A stretch of DNA of 61,089 nucleotides, taken from the NCBI GenBank assembly GCA_028873975.1, contig JAPPMO010000012.1:1-61089 (forward strand), written 5' to 3'. The position numbers were made by a program, and so were the translations under genes. The notes under the pieces were generated by a model. It was not told the DNA's origin. It did not search any database and saw only the letters and a program-made list of their open reading frames with translations. The DNA comes from Chloroflexota bacterium (GTDB taxonomy: Bacteria > Chloroflexota > Anaerolineae > Aggregatilineales > Phototrophicaceae). Positions 8,172-17,750 of the stretch are shown one piece after another (position 1 is the stretch's first letter; each line of letters begins with the position of its first letter).

Positions 8172-11069
8172 ATGGAATTTGCACTTGTCACCGCTACACC
8201 CTTTTTGCTGGCGCTATTGCTGGTCATACCTCCTTTGAAAGACCTTTCCAAGTTCCCGCAAACGGTCATATCTACCCTCGCAATGGCTGGCATGTTTGCC
8301 ACAGTCTTCTTGACCGTCCCGCGCTTGCAAGACGAGCATGTCATTGTATATGGCATAGATTGGATCCCGTCGCTGGGCATCGGCCTCAACTTTTATGTCG
8401 ACGGCTTGGCAACGATATTCGCCTTAATCGTGACGGGGGTCGGCGCTCTCATATTCCTTTACGCCGGGTACTATTTCGACGACGCGGCCGAACACAATCG
8501 TTTCATCACCTGGCTGCTGGCCTTCGCCGGCGCCATGCTTCTGGTCGTGCTGTCGGGCAACGTTTTGCTGACTTTCGTCGCCTGGGAATTGACGAGCGTC
8601 ACCTCGTTCATGCTGATCGGGTTCGCAGGCGGAAAAAGCGCAGAGGCGCGCGCGGGCGCTTTCAAGGCTTTATTTGTCACCGGCGCGGGCGCGCTCGCGC
8701 TGATTATTGGATTGGTCATTCTGGGTGTGGCTTGCGGTCAAATACTCTATCCCGAAGAAGGCATCCGCTTTGTCGCGGACATCAACGAAATTTTGCAAAC
8801 GGAGGATCTGCACAAACACGAGTGGTTCCCGATTTTCACAGTACTGATTTTGCTGGGCGGCTTAACCAAGAGCGCCCAGTTCCCCTTCCACTTTTGGCTG
8901 CCCGGCGCCATGAGCGCGCCCACCCCAGCCAGCGCCTATTTGCACAGCGCAACCATGGTAAAAGCCGGTATTTTTCTTTTCGCTCGCTTGTCTCCGGTGA
9001 TGTACAAAAACGCGCTTTGGTCGGAACTGCTGCTTGTTTTTGGCTTGGCGACAATGTTGATCGGATCCATATTCGCGATAAAACAGCGCGATCTCAAAGG
9101 CTTGCTGGCCTACTCGACCGTGAGCAAACTTGGCGCCATCGTCGCCATGATCGGCTTGCCCGGTCAAAACGGTCTTAAAGCCGCATTGCTCGGGATAATC
9201 GCGCATGCGCTATACAAGTCGGCTCTGTTCCTGGTGGCGGGAACCATTGATCATGCCACTGGCACGCGGATGATCGATCGCTTGGGCGGGCTGTATCGAC
9301 AGATGCCCGTTATGTTCGTGGTCACCATCATCTCGGCGCTTTCGATGGCGGGCATACCCTTCCTGCTGGGTTTCGTCGCCAAGGAAACGCTATTGGAAGC
9401 CATGCTGCATTATAGCGCGCCTCAGACAGTTCTGATTCTGGGCGTGGTCATAGCGAGCTCGGTATTCACGGCTGTGGCCGCGTATATGCTCGTCTATGAC
9501 CTGTTCTGGAAGCCGGCGCAGCGGGAAATCCACTTTCATCAGCCGCCGTCTCCGATTCGGTTGGGACCTGTCATTTTGTCTCTGGGCTCACTGCTCTTGG
9601 GCGTTTTAGTGGAACCGGTCATCGTCCCGCTATTGGAATTGGCGGTGCCAAAACAATTCGAACTGCATGTCTTTGCAGGTTTTAATGACGTGTTTTGGCT
9701 GAGCGTGGCGATCTTGGGGGCCGGGATCGCGCTTTTCTTTCTGCGCAAGCCTCTGATCAAGGTCATTGGATTCCCCTTGTCCGGCGACAGCGTCTACCGC
9801 GAAATGATCGCGTATATCGATTGGGCTGGAGAAAACATTCTGCACAGTCAATCGGGATACCTGCGATACTATCTGGTGATTATCCTTGGCACGGTCTCGG
9901 CGGTCTTAATCGCTTCGGGAACGCTGACCACGGTAACGGCAGGAAAGTCATTGTTTCCGTCCGACCTGTCCGTGACGATTATCGACCTGGCAAAAATATT
10001 CATGCTCATATTGGCCGTCGCAGCCGGCATATTAACGGTCGCCGTGCGTGAACACGTCAAGGCGGCCATCGCCTTCGGCGTCATCGGTTATGCCATTGGC
10101 GTCATTTTTTTGATCGAGCACGCGCCTGATGTGGCGCTGGTCCAGTTGTTGGTGGAAACCATGGTCACCGTGCTCATTATCATCATGTTGGGGCGGATAA
10201 GCACATCGACGCGCTTCCACATAATCAATAATTTGTGGGTCGGCAGGCACCAGCGCAACTTCGGACTGCTGCGCGATCTCGGTATTTCGATCGTCATCGG
10301 TCTGGCGGTATTTGTATTCTCGTTGATCGCCCTGCAAAACAGAGCCGAACGCAGCAGTATCGCGGCATGGCACCTCGAGAATACGCCGACGGTGAATACC
10401 GAAGACGTCGTCGGCGCCATTGTTGCCAATTTTCGAGGAACCGATACCTTGCTGGAAATCGTCGTATTCACGACAGCCGCCCTCGGCGTGCTCACCCTGC
10501 TAGCCCGCGGACGCAGAGGCAGCGGCCCGCTGGCGCCGCGAAACGACAATGTCGAGCGACTTCATGAATTTGATGCCGACGTCTTCGAAGGCGTTCAAGA
10601 CGCCACCGACCTGTCTACGCCATTCACGCGCTCCGTGTCCACGGTTGTTCTGCCGATCGCGATTTTGATCGGGATCGCGCAGATACTCTATGGCGGCAGC
10701 GGTCCGGGCGATGGTTTCACCGCCGGCGTGACCTTCGGACTAGCCGCATCCCTGTGGTACGTCGTGCTCGGCTATCACGAAGCAAAACGTCAGTTGCCTT
10801 GGTTTCGCCCCGCGCTTTTCACCCGCCTCGGGCTGTTAATCGCCCTGCTCAACGCTTTGTTCCCGGTGTTGCTGGGGGGTGGATTCATGGGGCATGTTCA
10901 ATTCGACAAGGCGCTGGGCTTATACGACGTCGTTGGTTCCTTCGGCTTGCATGTGAATTCTTCGTTAGTATTCGAGGTCGCGATCGCGCTAACGGTGATG
11001 GGCGGGCTGGGCATCATCATTGAAGCAATCGCTTTCCCCAAAGAAGTAGAGCCTTTAGGAGAGGACTAG
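8172..11069 (+). CDS. mrpA: Na+/H+ antiporter subunit MrpA-MrpB fusion
   Basis: A 965-residue polytopic membrane protein. Residues ~1-660 are the NuoL-like MrpA core: WELTSVTSFMLIGF, then FPFHFWLPGAMSAPTPASAYLHSATMVKAGI split by helices, with the Lys-bearing LKGLLAYSTVSKLG segment. A DUF4040-type region follows (around AAIAFGVIGYAIGVIFLIEHAPDVALVQLLVE). The last ~200 residues (from about TRSVSTVVLPIAILIG) are the MrpB domain, fused to MrpA as in several other bacteria. The Mrp complex exchanges cytoplasmic Na+ for H+ using the proton motive force and supports alkali and salt tolerance. First gene of a complete operon. Confidence 0.93.
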   Translation: MEFALVTATPFLLALLLVIPPLKDLSKFPQTVISTLAMAGMFATVFLTVPRLQDEHVIVYGIDWIPSLGIGLNFYVDGLATIFALIVTGVGALIFLYAGYYFDDAAEHNRFITWLLAFAGAMLLVVLSGNVLLTFVAWELTSVTSFMLIGFAGGKSAEARAGAFKALFVTGAGALALIIGLVILGVACGQILYPEEGIRFVADINEILQTEDLHKHEWFPIFTVLILLGGLTKSAQFPFHFWLPGAMSAPTPASAYLHSATMVKAGIFLFARLSPVMYKNALWSELLLVFGLATMLIGSIFAIKQRDLKGLLAYSTVSKLGAIVAMIGLPGQNGLKAALLGIIAHALYKSALFLVAGTIDHATGTRMIDRLGGLYRQMPVMFVVTIISALSMAGIPFLLGFVAKETLLEAMLHYSAPQTVLILGVVIASSVFTAVAAYMLVYDLFWKPAQREIHFHQPPSPIRLGPVILSLGSLLLGVLVEPVIVPLLELAVPKQFELHVFAGFNDVFWLSVAILGAGIALFFLRKPLIKVIGFPLSGDSVYREMIAYIDWAGENILHSQSGYLRYYLVIILGTVSAVLIASGTLTTVTAGKSLFPSDLSVTIIDLAKIFMLILAVAAGILTVAVREHVKAAIAFGVIGYAIGVIFLIEHAPDVALVQLLVETMVTVLIIIMLGRISTSTRFHIINNLWVGRHQRNFGLLRDLGISIVIGLAVFVFSLIALQNRAERSSIAAWHLENTPTVNTEDVVGAIVANFRGTDTLLEIVVFTTAALGVLTLLARGRRGSGPLAPRNDNVERLHEFDADVFEGVQDATDLSTPFTRSVSTVVLPIAILIGIAQILYGGSGPGDGFTAGVTFGLAASLWYVVLGYHEAKRQLPWFRPALFTRLGLLIALLNALFPVLLGGGFMGHVQFDKALGLYDVVGSFGLHVNSSLVFEVAIALTVMGGLGIIIEAIAFPKEVEPLGED

Positions 11070-11081
11070 GAGGCAACAGCC

Positions 11082-11426
11082 ATGATCGAATTTATGTTCG
11101 CGCTTGCCATAGGCATGCTCTTTGGAATCGGCGTGTTTCAATTGCTGCGACGAGATCTAATCAAGGCGGCAATCGGCTTCGCGATACTGTTCTCCGCCAT
11201 TAACTTGTTCTTCGTCGCTGTCAGCGCCTTCGACGGCGAATACGCGCCTTATGTCAGCAATGTAGAAGCGGGGCGCCAGACCAGCGATCCACTGATTCAA
11301 GCGCTGATTTTGACTGCCATTGTGGTCAGTTTCGGCAGTTTTTCGCTGGTGTTGGGATTGGTCAATATCATTTCGCTGCGCTACGGAACCGTGGATTCGA
11401 ACGCCGTGAACAACCTGAAGCACTGA
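11082..11426 (+). CDS. mrpC: Na+/H+ antiporter subunit MrpC
   Basis: A 114-residue three-helix protein homologous to the NuoK subunit of complex I. The RDLIKAAIGFAILFSAINLF stretch and SDPLIQALILTAIVVSFG (residues ~70-87) are diagnostic of MrpC/MnhC. It begins 12 bases after mrpA with a strong AGGAGG ribosome site nine bases before the ATG. It is required for assembly of the MrpA-D-type ion translocating complex. Confidence 0.92.
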   Translation: MIEFMFALAIGMLFGIGVFQLLRRDLIKAAIGFAILFSAINLFFVAVSAFDGEYAPYVSNVEAGRQTSDPLIQALILTAIVVSFGSFSLVLGLVNIISLRYGTVDSNAVNNLKH

Positions 11427-11480
11427 TGAATTGAATGAAACAGGCTGAAATAGCCGAAGCATGAGAACGACTACTGCATA

Positions 11481-12989
11481 ATGGGTGAAAATATATTTGT
11501 CCTGGGCACGCTGGTCGCGCCGCTTGCGGGCGCGGTAGTCGCCCTGCTCTTTGCGAAGAATAACCATGCGCAGCGCCTTGTGGGCTTGATATCCAGTATC
11601 GTCGCCTGGATCTTCAGCACGCGCGTGTTGCTGCAGGTACACCAAACAGGGGTACAAACCTACGAACTAGGCAGCTGGTCCCCACCCTACGGCATCGTCT
11701 TGGTCGCGGATAGTTTGGGCGGGCTCTTTGCCTTTATGGTCACGACGATCATGATTGGCGGCATGCTCTATACCTTGCACAGCCATGACAGATGCATGAC
11801 TTATCCGGTCTTTGTGCCTCTGTTCTTGCTCATGGAAGTGGGTCTCGTCGGCGCGATGCTGACGGGTGATCTTTTCACATTGTTTGTCTTCATGGAGTTG
11901 ATGGTGCTGGCTTCGGTGTCGCTGACGGCAATTTCTGACGACCAATTCGGTCTGGAAGCGGCATTGAAGTACATCCTGATTAGCTCGATGGGAACACTTT
12001 TTCTGCTGCTGGGGATTGGGGCGATGTACGCGGCCCTGGGCACGCTCAACATGGCCGATATGGCGAGGATCCTCCTGACCGGCGAGCGGCCGTTTCTGGC
12101 TCCGGCCTCGGCCTTGATGCTGCTATGCGCCTTTCTGCTCAAGAGCGCGGTCTTTCCATTCCATTTTTGGCAGCCGGACTTTCATACCACCGCGCCGACG
12201 CCCGTCAGCGCCATGCTCTCGTCGATCGTTGTCAAGGTTGGCGTCTACGGGATCATCCGTCTGGTTACGCTGCTTTTCATCGTCGAGGCTCCTTTGCTGC
12301 AACGCTGGCTAGCCTTGCTGGGCATCATCGGCGTCATCTTTGGCAGTCTCGGCGCGCTGCGCACCTATAACGCCAAGAGAATGCTGGCCTACTCGACCTT
12401 CGCCCAGATTGGATTCATCCTGGTAGGCATCGGATGGGGCAATACGCTGGCGATGATCGGCGCAATTGTTTATGCTTTCAATCATGCCTTTATCAAGTCC
12501 TCGCTACTGATGCTCATGGGCGTCGTCGCCAGTTACACGAAAGTCAAGACGGCGAACTTCGCCAGTATCGTCGGAATCGGGCACAAGTTGCCGCCACTGG
12601 CAGGCTGGCTGGTGCTGGTTGGCGGTTTGTCGCTGGCGGGCGTCCCTCCGCTCAATGGTTTCATTAGCAAGCTGGCATTGATACGCGGCGGCGTCGCTCA
12701 ACAAGATTGGGTGAACTTGATCCTGTTGGTCAGCGCGGGAATACTCACGCTGATTTACATGGTCCGAGCCTGGCAACAGATCTTTCAGCGCGCGCCAATA
12801 CTGGAAACCACGCCCGCAAAAGAGACGGGCGACAGCCTGCTGGCTCCTATGCTTCTGATCTCCATCTGTTTGATCCTGGGAATCGTCTTGGCAGAACCGC
12901 TTCTGCAGTTGGTGACGGAAACTGTGCGCGAGATAGGTGATCCCAATACCTATATTTCCGCGGTTAGACTGCGCCTGGAGGGACCGTGA
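11481..12989 (+). CDS. mrpD: Na+/H+ antiporter subunit MrpD
   Basis: A 502-residue NuoN/NuoL-like membrane subunit with about 14 predicted helices. Diagnostic stretches are VFMELMVLASVSLTAIS, LLKSAVFPFHFWQPDFHTTA and AKRMLAYSTFAQIGFILVG. The conserved Glu of the fifth helix (in FMELM) and the Lys of LLKSAVFP, both used for proton transfer in this superfamily, are present. It starts 54 bases after mrpC and its stop overlaps the mrpE start by four bases. Confidence 0.93.
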   Translation: MGENIFVLGTLVAPLAGAVVALLFAKNNHAQRLVGLISSIVAWIFSTRVLLQVHQTGVQTYELGSWSPPYGIVLVADSLGGLFAFMVTTIMIGGMLYTLHSHDRCMTYPVFVPLFLLMEVGLVGAMLTGDLFTLFVFMELMVLASVSLTAISDDQFGLEAALKYILISSMGTLFLLLGIGAMYAALGTLNMADMARILLTGERPFLAPASALMLLCAFLLKSAVFPFHFWQPDFHTTAPTPVSAMLSSIVVKVGVYGIIRLVTLLFIVEAPLLQRWLALLGIIGVIFGSLGALRTYNAKRMLAYSTFAQIGFILVGIGWGNTLAMIGAIVYAFNHAFIKSSLLMLMGVVASYTKVKTANFASIVGIGHKLPPLAGWLVLVGGLSLAGVPPLNGFISKLALIRGGVAQQDWVNLILLVSAGILTLIYMVRAWQQIFQRAPILETTPAKETGDSLLAPMLLISICLILGIVLAEPLLQLVTETVREIGDPNTYISAVRLRLEGP

Positions 12990-13501
12990 ATACGATCGCG
13001 AAACGTATCGTATTGGCATTACCCCTGTCGATCGGCTGGACGATCTATACCGCGCAGCCCACACCCGGCAATTTTCTTCTGGGCTATATCTTTAGCGTGG
13101 TCGTTTTGACGGCGACCGGGCTAAAGGGCGACAGCATCAACCTGAAAAATGCCGTCTTACAACTCTATAATCTCTTTGCTTATGTCATTTACTTGTCAAA
13201 AGAGGTGTTGGTATCCGGCGTGCAGGTCGCGCGCATCATTGTCGCGCCGAGCCTGCCAATTGACCCGGGCATCACACGGGTCAAGACCCAGGACAAAAGC
13301 AAAAGCGAGTTGATATCCGCCGTCAGCGCCCACGGAATCACGATCACGCCCGGCGAACTCGTCGTCGATTTCGAAGAAACGGAGGACCAGGGCGTCTTGA
13401 TGATTGTGCACAGCTTGACTATAAGCGAGTCCGGCAAGCGCCTCGATCAGGATCAGTCCCTTCGATTGAAGCGAATCAAAGGAATTCTGGGACATGATTG
13501 A
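12986..13501 (+). CDS. mrpE: Na+/H+ antiporter subunit MrpE
   Basis: A 171-residue MrpE: two hydrophobic N-terminal segments, then a soluble domain with the family's VAPSLPIDPGITRV and TPGELVVDFEE stretches and a LMIVHSLTI strand. GTG start overlapping the mrpD stop (GTGA). Its end overlaps mrpF by eight bases. MrpE is the least conserved subunit, but these motifs and its place in the operon make the call secure. Confidence 0.9.
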   Translation: MNTIAKRIVLALPLSIGWTIYTAQPTPGNFLLGYIFSVVVLTATGLKGDSINLKNAVLQLYNLFAYVIYLSKEVLVSGVQVARIIVAPSLPIDPGITRVKTQDKSKSELISAVSAHGITITPGELVVDFEETEDQGVLMIVHSLTISESGKRLDQDQSLRLKRIKGILGHD

Positions 13502-13775
13502 AAGCGAATTCGCCCAAGCAGCGATCAAGCTAGTGCTATTGGCGCTGGTAAGCTTGCTTATACCCGCGTCCTACCGCGTTATCGTAGGCAAGACCCTGCC
13601 GGACCGCCTGCAAGCCGTCGATCTCATAACAACGCTGCTGATCGGCATCATTGTCATGCTCGCGCTGGTTGAAGGCACGCAAGTCTTCGTCGATATGGCG
13701 ATTGCGCTGGCCGCCTTCGCTTTTGTCGGAACAATTAGCATCGCGCGCTACATCTCGGAAGGCAGAGGATTCTAG
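13494..13775 (+). CDS. mrpF: Na+/H+ antiporter subunit MrpF
   Basis: A 93-residue three-helix membrane protein. PASYRVIVGKTLPDRLQAVD (residues 23-42) contains the highly conserved GKTLPDR-type loop and the Asp of MrpF, and it ends in the family's SIARYISEGR. It overlaps mrpE by eight bases and its TAG stop overlaps the mrpG GTG by one base. Confidence 0.92.
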   Translation: MIESEFAQAAIKLVLLALVSLLIPASYRVIVGKTLPDRLQAVDLITTLLIGIIVMLALVEGTQVFVDMAIALAAFAFVGTISIARYISEGRGF

Positions 13776-14206
13776 TGCTGCTGGAATTGCTCGGCGTCAT
13801 CGCGCTGTTTTTTGGCTTGTTCTTCTGTGGGGTGGGCGTACTGGGCGTTATCCGGATGCCCGACGCCCTGACGCGCCTGCATGCCTCCGGCAAAGTGGCG
13901 ACATTGGGCCTCTTTGGATTACTGGTAGGCGCCGCTTTGTTAATGCCGGCGGCGAGCCTGCGTATATTGGCGCTGGGCTTGTTTGTGCTGCTGACCAGCC
14001 CGGTCGCAACCCATGCGATCGCCGCCTCGGTGTATCGGCGGCAGGAAATCCTGGAAGAGCTATTTGAAATGCGAGCTGAACAAGTTGCTATGACCATTAC
14101 GGACGTATCGGGGATCTTATCCCGTTCGCGCATACAGGACATCATCGAGGCTCAGCAGCGGAGTCATCGCCCAAGCGAAGGCGAGCCGAGCGCCAAAGAC
14201 ACTTGA
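13775..14206 (+). CDS. mrpG: Na+/H+ antiporter subunit MrpG
   Basis: A 143-residue protein with three N-terminal helices and the MrpG signature GVLGVIRMPDALTRLHASGK (residues ~24-43). The last ~55 residues form a charged cytoplasmic tail (VYRRQEILEELFEMRAEQ onward), longer than in many MrpG proteins. GTG start overlapping the mrpF stop. It closes the operon and converges with the DUF368 gene, whose stop is 24 bases away. Confidence 0.9.
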   Translation: MLLELLGVIALFFGLFFCGVGVLGVIRMPDALTRLHASGKVATLGLFGLLVGAALLMPAASLRILALGLFVLLTSPVATHAIAASVYRRQEILEELFEMRAEQVAMTITDVSGILSRSRIQDIIEAQQRSHRPSEGEPSAKDT

Positions 14207-14230
14207 AGCGGATCTGTTGTGGTCTCGCCA

Positions 14231-15235
14231 TCATTTCCAGAAAATACGAAAGACCGGGTTGTCTTTGGCCTGCAGATGATCCAAGAAATTGACCAGCAAG
14301 AACCCGCCAATTAACAGCGCTGCCGCCAGCGCGAAAGATTCGGAGGACGCGTCCGGCGCCACAGGCGCATCTGAAAGGCAGCGAAAATCCCCGTGGCGGT
14401 CCAGGTCGCTTTCCAAACACTGCCGCCATGGATATATTTTCCAGAGCGAGCCGGTCATGAAGCCAACCAAAAGCGCTACCGTCATCCGGTAGTGATGCGC
14501 CAGCAGATAACTCAAAACGCGGGAAAAGGCGATGATGCCAAGCACTGCGCCCAAGCCGACAGCGATGATCGGGGGCAAATCGCGTTCGCTGACGGCGGTC
14601 AGCACATAGTCATATTGCCCCAAAATCAACAACATGAAGGAGCCGGAGATGCCGGGCAAGATCATGGCGGTGATGGCGATCATGCCACTGATGAACAGAA
14701 AGGGGGGAGAATGATCCGCCTCCGCCGGGACAGCGTTGACAATGACAAAAGCGATGAGCGTACCAGCGACAAAGATTCCGGCCGCCGAGAGATCCCACTT
14801 GACTTTGACCCCAATCGTTAAAATTGACGCCAGCACCAAGCCAAAGAAAAAGGCAAAGAGCAAGACTCTGCCTTCGGGGTCGTCCATCAAGCCGCTTAGA
14901 AAGCCGGCCAATGACAGCACCGCCAGCAAAAGTCCCGCGCCGAGCGCGACCAGAAACCGGAAAGAAATATGATCCATCAATGCGCGAATTCTAAGAGCGG
15001 AAAGCAATCGAAGCGCGTCCAGATTGAAAGACTTGATCGCGCTGACCAAGTTCACATAGACGCCAAGAATGAAAGCCATTGTGCCGCCGCTCACCCCTGG
15101 TACGATGTCAGCCGCCCCCATCGCGAATCCTGTCAAGATCAGGCGCAAATAGTCCGATGTCGATTGCGGGTCCGACAAATCTTTGTGGCTGCTCGTCTTC
15201 ACCTGGGCACCCTCCCTGACTGAACCATCGTTCAT
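14231..15235 (-). CDS. DUF368 protein, PopT-like polyprenyl-phosphate translocase
   Basis: A 334-residue membrane protein. Both inverted-repeat DUF368 motifs are present: ADIVPGVSGGTMAFILGVY (residues ~42-60) and AMILPGISGSFMLLILGQYD (~190-210). DUF368 (PopT) and DedA-type UptA proteins flip undecaprenyl phosphate back to the inner face of the membrane, recycling the lipid carrier for wall and surface polysaccharides; this is known for the family and inferred here. PopT in Vibrio cholerae matters at alkaline pH. This gene sits tail to tail with the Mrp alkali-tolerance operon. About nine helices; no damage seen. Confidence 0.88.
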   Translation of the reverse strand: MNDGSVREGAQVKTSSHKDLSDPQSTSDYLRLILTGFAMGAADIVPGVSGGTMAFILGVYVNLVSAIKSFNLDALRLLSALRIRALMDHISFRFLVALGAGLLLAVLSLAGFLSGLMDDPEGRVLLFAFFFGLVLASILTIGVKVKWDLSAAGIFVAGTLIAFVIVNAVPAEADHSPPFLFISGMIAITAMILPGISGSFMLLILGQYDYVLTAVSERDLPPIIAVGLGAVLGIIAFSRVLSYLLAHHYRMTVALLVGFMTGSLWKIYPWRQCLESDLDRHGDFRCLSDAPVAPDASSESFALAAALLIGGFLLVNFLDHLQAKDNPVFRIFWK

Positions 15236-15455
15236 TTCATCATTCCAACGCTATTGTACGCGCGCAATGCCAAACGCGCTGGGATTAGGCAATTCAGTCT
15301 GACGGAGGTTCCCATTCCGCAGATCTCCCAATTAGGTCTTTTGTCAAAGCAGAAGCCGGCCAACGGCGCATTGTCAGACGGGCTCGCTGAGATATTGAAC
15401 TGGATTCGACAGGATACATCAATTTGCTGTTGGGAAACACAGGTTATGGAAGCGC

Positions 15456-16352
15456 TTATGGCAGCGGCTGGCGGAAATCGTATACCCCGTCGACAACTCC
15501 CCAGCGGAGGCCATTTGCGCTGATCAATACATCGCCGTCGCGCCGCAGCGGACTTGCCGACCGCGGACACCGTAGAATATCCAGCGGATGCCGCGATTCC
15601 GCCGCCGTATTTTCGTACAGCGCCTCCTCCAACTGAAGGGACAGAAATATGCTTGGCGAAAGCCTCCAGCCGGTCCGCTGCAGCACACTATCGATCCCGG
15701 ATAGCACCGACACAGGCAGCGTCCTTTTTAATAGCCCAAGCCGCAGCCAGGAAACGGGCACTACTCGACGGATGTCAAAACCCAGTTGACTGACCTCTGC
15801 TTGCATGTAGTCGGGATGAAAATTGAAATTCAATTCGACAAATTCAACCGGCTCCAGCGCATAAGGATTCCAGTTGTTGCGCCCCAATAAATAGCGCAAC
15901 ATCGACTTAAGATGCCGCTTGTTCGCATACTCCAGTATGAACTTCCCGCCATGACAAAGGCAGGTCCTCACTTGCGAGAGCGCTGCCGGGACGTCTTCAA
16001 AGTGATGGATGACGCGGATCATGGTCGCGCAGTCGAATGCGCCGGCGCAAAAGGGCATTCGATAAGCATCCGCCGCGACATAGGTAAAGCGCTCGTCGCC
16101 CATCTGTTGCCGGGCGTAAATCAATTGTTCGAGGGAATAGTCGAGCAAGACAACCTGATCGTACATCGAATACTCCCGGCTGACGCGTCCAAATCCCGCG
16201 CCAACCTCCAATAGCCGCTGTCCGCGCTCGGGCAAGAGTTGAGCCAATACTTGGCGCTCGACAACATCCTCATAGTCGCGCCCTTGGCCTTCCCAAAAGT
16301 CCTCGCGATAGCTCGAGTCGCCGTAGTCACAGATTCGCGGTCCGCCGGTCAT
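15456..16352 (-). CDS. Class I SAM-dependent methyltransferase with Trm112-like tail
   Basis: A 298-residue protein from the ATG at 16352, chosen because GGGAG stands seven bases upstream; upstream in-frame starts run into metK. The SAM-binding motif I is LLEVGAGFGRVS; the IRVIHHFEDVPAAL segment is post-motif II of a Rossmann methyltransferase. Residues ~255-298 resemble a Trm112/UPF0434 zinc-ribbon (LDILRCPRSASPLRRDGD..GLRWGVVDGVYDFR) but keep one of the usual cysteines. Substrate unknown. It lies 28 bases after metK on the same strand and so is probably under the SAM riboswitch. Confidence 0.8.
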   Translation of the reverse strand: MTGGPRICDYGDSSYREDFWEGQGRDYEDVVERQVLAQLLPERGQRLLEVGAGFGRVSREYSMYDQVVLLDYSLEQLIYARQQMGDERFTYVAADAYRMPFCAGAFDCATMIRVIHHFEDVPAALSQVRTCLCHGGKFILEYANKRHLKSMLRYLLGRNNWNPYALEPVEFVELNFNFHPDYMQAEVSQLGFDIRRVVPVSWLRLGLLKRTLPVSVLSGIDSVLQRTGWRLSPSIFLSLQLEEALYENTAAESRHPLDILRCPRSASPLRRDGDVLISANGLRWGVVDGVYDFRQPLP

Positions 16353-16380
16353 CCGATCTCCCAGCCGCATTGCCTCGCGA

Positions 16381-17544
16381 TCAATCCTTGCCAGCTTCAG
16401 CGCGCAAAACGTCGGCTTTGTCAGTTTTTTCCCAGGGCACGTCCAGGTCTTCGCGGCCAAAATGGCCGTAAGCCGCTACCTGCTTGTATATTGGACGCTG
16501 AAGCCCGAGATCGCGGATGATGGCAGCGGGACTCATATCGAAATGTTCCCGGATCAAGCCCAAGATTACGTCATCGGCTACGTGTCCGGTGCCGAAGGTC
16601 TCCACCGCCAGCGACGTCGGATCCGCCTTGCCAATGGCATAAGACACCTGCAATTCAAAGCGTTTTGCCAAGCCGGCAGCGACCACGTTCTTGGCGACGT
16701 AGCGCGCCATGTAGGCCGCGCTGCGATCGACCTTGGTCCCGTCCTTTCCCGAAAAAGCGCCGCCGCCATGGCGAGCCACGCCGCCATAGGTATCGACAAT
16801 GATCTTTCGTCCGGTTAGTCCCGCATCTCCTTGGGGGCCGCCCGTAACGAACTTGCCGGTTGGATTGATGTGGTAGGTCGTCCCATCAAGGAGCCCGATA
16901 TCGACAACGTCAGGTACAACGATTTTGATTATCTGTCTCGCAATCTCTTCTTGCTCTATATCGGGATCGTGCTGAGTCGATATGACGATGGTATCTACCC
17001 GTTTCGGCTGTCCGCAGGCGTATTCAACGGTGACTTGACTCTTGGCGTCGGGGCGCAGCCAGGGCAACTCGCCGGATTTGCGCGCGCGGGCCAAACGCCG
17101 CACCAGCCTGTGCGCCAGCGAGATCGTGAGAGGCAGGTACTCGCTTGTTTCGTCGCAGGCGAAGCCGATCATCATACCCTGGTCGCCAGCCCCTTGTCTG
17201 TCAACGCCTTGTTTAATATCCGGGGACTGTTTGTTGATGTGTATCTTCACGCTGCAGGTATTGAGGTCGAAACCATATTCCGGACGCGTATACCCGATCT
17301 CCGAAATTGTCTCGCGCACGATACGCTCATAATCAATGGAAGCTGTGGTCGTAATCTCCCCGATTACAACGACAAGATTGTTTGATATCGCCACCTCGCA
17401 TGCCACGCGCGCCATCTTGTCCTGCGCCAGAATAGCGTCAAGAATGCCGTCGCTAATCTGATCGCATATCTTGTCCGGATGCCCTTCCGACACCGATTCT
17501 GACGTGAAGAAATACTGCGGTGATGTCATGAATGTAGTTGCCAT
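16381..17544 (-). CDS. metK: S-adenosylmethionine synthetase
   Basis: A 387-residue MetK, typical length. It makes SAM from methionine and ATP. Motifs are intact: [17 protein letters not shown] near the N-terminus, [15 protein letters not shown] (the MetK signature 1 region) and [16 protein letters not shown] (signature 2, P-loop-like). AAAGG sits seven bases before the ATG at 17544. It is preceded by a SAM-I riboswitch and promoter, so it is repressed when SAM is plentiful, and is followed by a SAM-dependent methyltransferase in the same direction. Confidence 0.96.
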   Translation of the reverse strand: MATTFMTSPQYFFTSESVSEGHPDKICDQISDGILDAILAQDKMARVACEVAISNNLVVVIGEITTTASIDYERIVRETISEIGYTRPEYGFDLNTCSVKIHINKQSPDIKQGVDRQGAGDQGMMIGFACDETSEYLPLTISLAHRLVRRLARARKSGELPWLRPDAKSQVTVEYACGQPKRVDTIVISTQHDPDIEQEEIARQIIKIVVPDVVDIGLLDGTTYHINPTGKFVTGGPQGDAGLTGRKIIVDTYGGVARHGGGAFSGKDGTKVDRSAAYMARYVAKNVVAAGLAKRFELQVSYAIGKADPTSLAVETFGTGHVADDVILGLIREHFDMSPAAIIRDLGLQRPIYKQVAAYGHFGREDLDVPWEKTDKADVLRAEAGKD

Positions 17545-17572
17545 GCGCTACCTTTCCTATGCAACAAAAAAC

Positions 17573-17596
17573 GCCTTGCGGGGCAGAGGGCGCGGA
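17573..17596 (-). terminator. Possible riboswitch-controlled terminator before metK
   Basis: On the minus strand CGCC(C)T and AGGCG can pair around a short loop and are followed at once by six T residues, 25-50 bases before the metK start. Its place downstream of the SAM aptamer fits a transcription-attenuation expression platform. The stem is only five pairs with a bulge, so translational control is also possible. Confidence 0.45.
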
Positions 17597-17615
17597 ACTG
17601 CTCATTTAGGATACG

Positions 17616-17718
17616 CTCATCTGCCAGAGTCTACGCCCTGCCGGATTTAGCACCGTCCCGCACATTGGGGGGTTGCCGCGAGTTCTTCGAGCCGGATCTC
17701 TCACTCGCTCTTGATGAG
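17616..17718 (-). promoter_or_regulatory. SAM-I (S-box) riboswitch aptamer
   Basis: Read on the minus strand, the P1 arms CTCATC (17718-17713) and GATGAG (17621-17616) pair perfectly. Between them are the S-box landmarks in order: CAAGAGCGAG, then GAGAGATCCGGCTC, then GCGGCAACC, then GGTGCTAAATCC. AAGAG, GGCAACC and GGTGCTAA..TCC are the conserved core that binds S-adenosylmethionine. It controls metK and probably the methyltransferase behind it. The usual UGAA of P2 reads AGAA, a small deviation. Length 103 nt matches the class. Confidence 0.9.
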
Positions 17719-17750
17719 TGCTGAACAAGGTCTTTATTTCAGCACCTCCG

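Noticed and set aside
15254..15523. 89-codon frame upstream of the DUF368 gene
   Set aside because: Overlaps the methyltransferase end on the other strand, no ribosome site and no family match.
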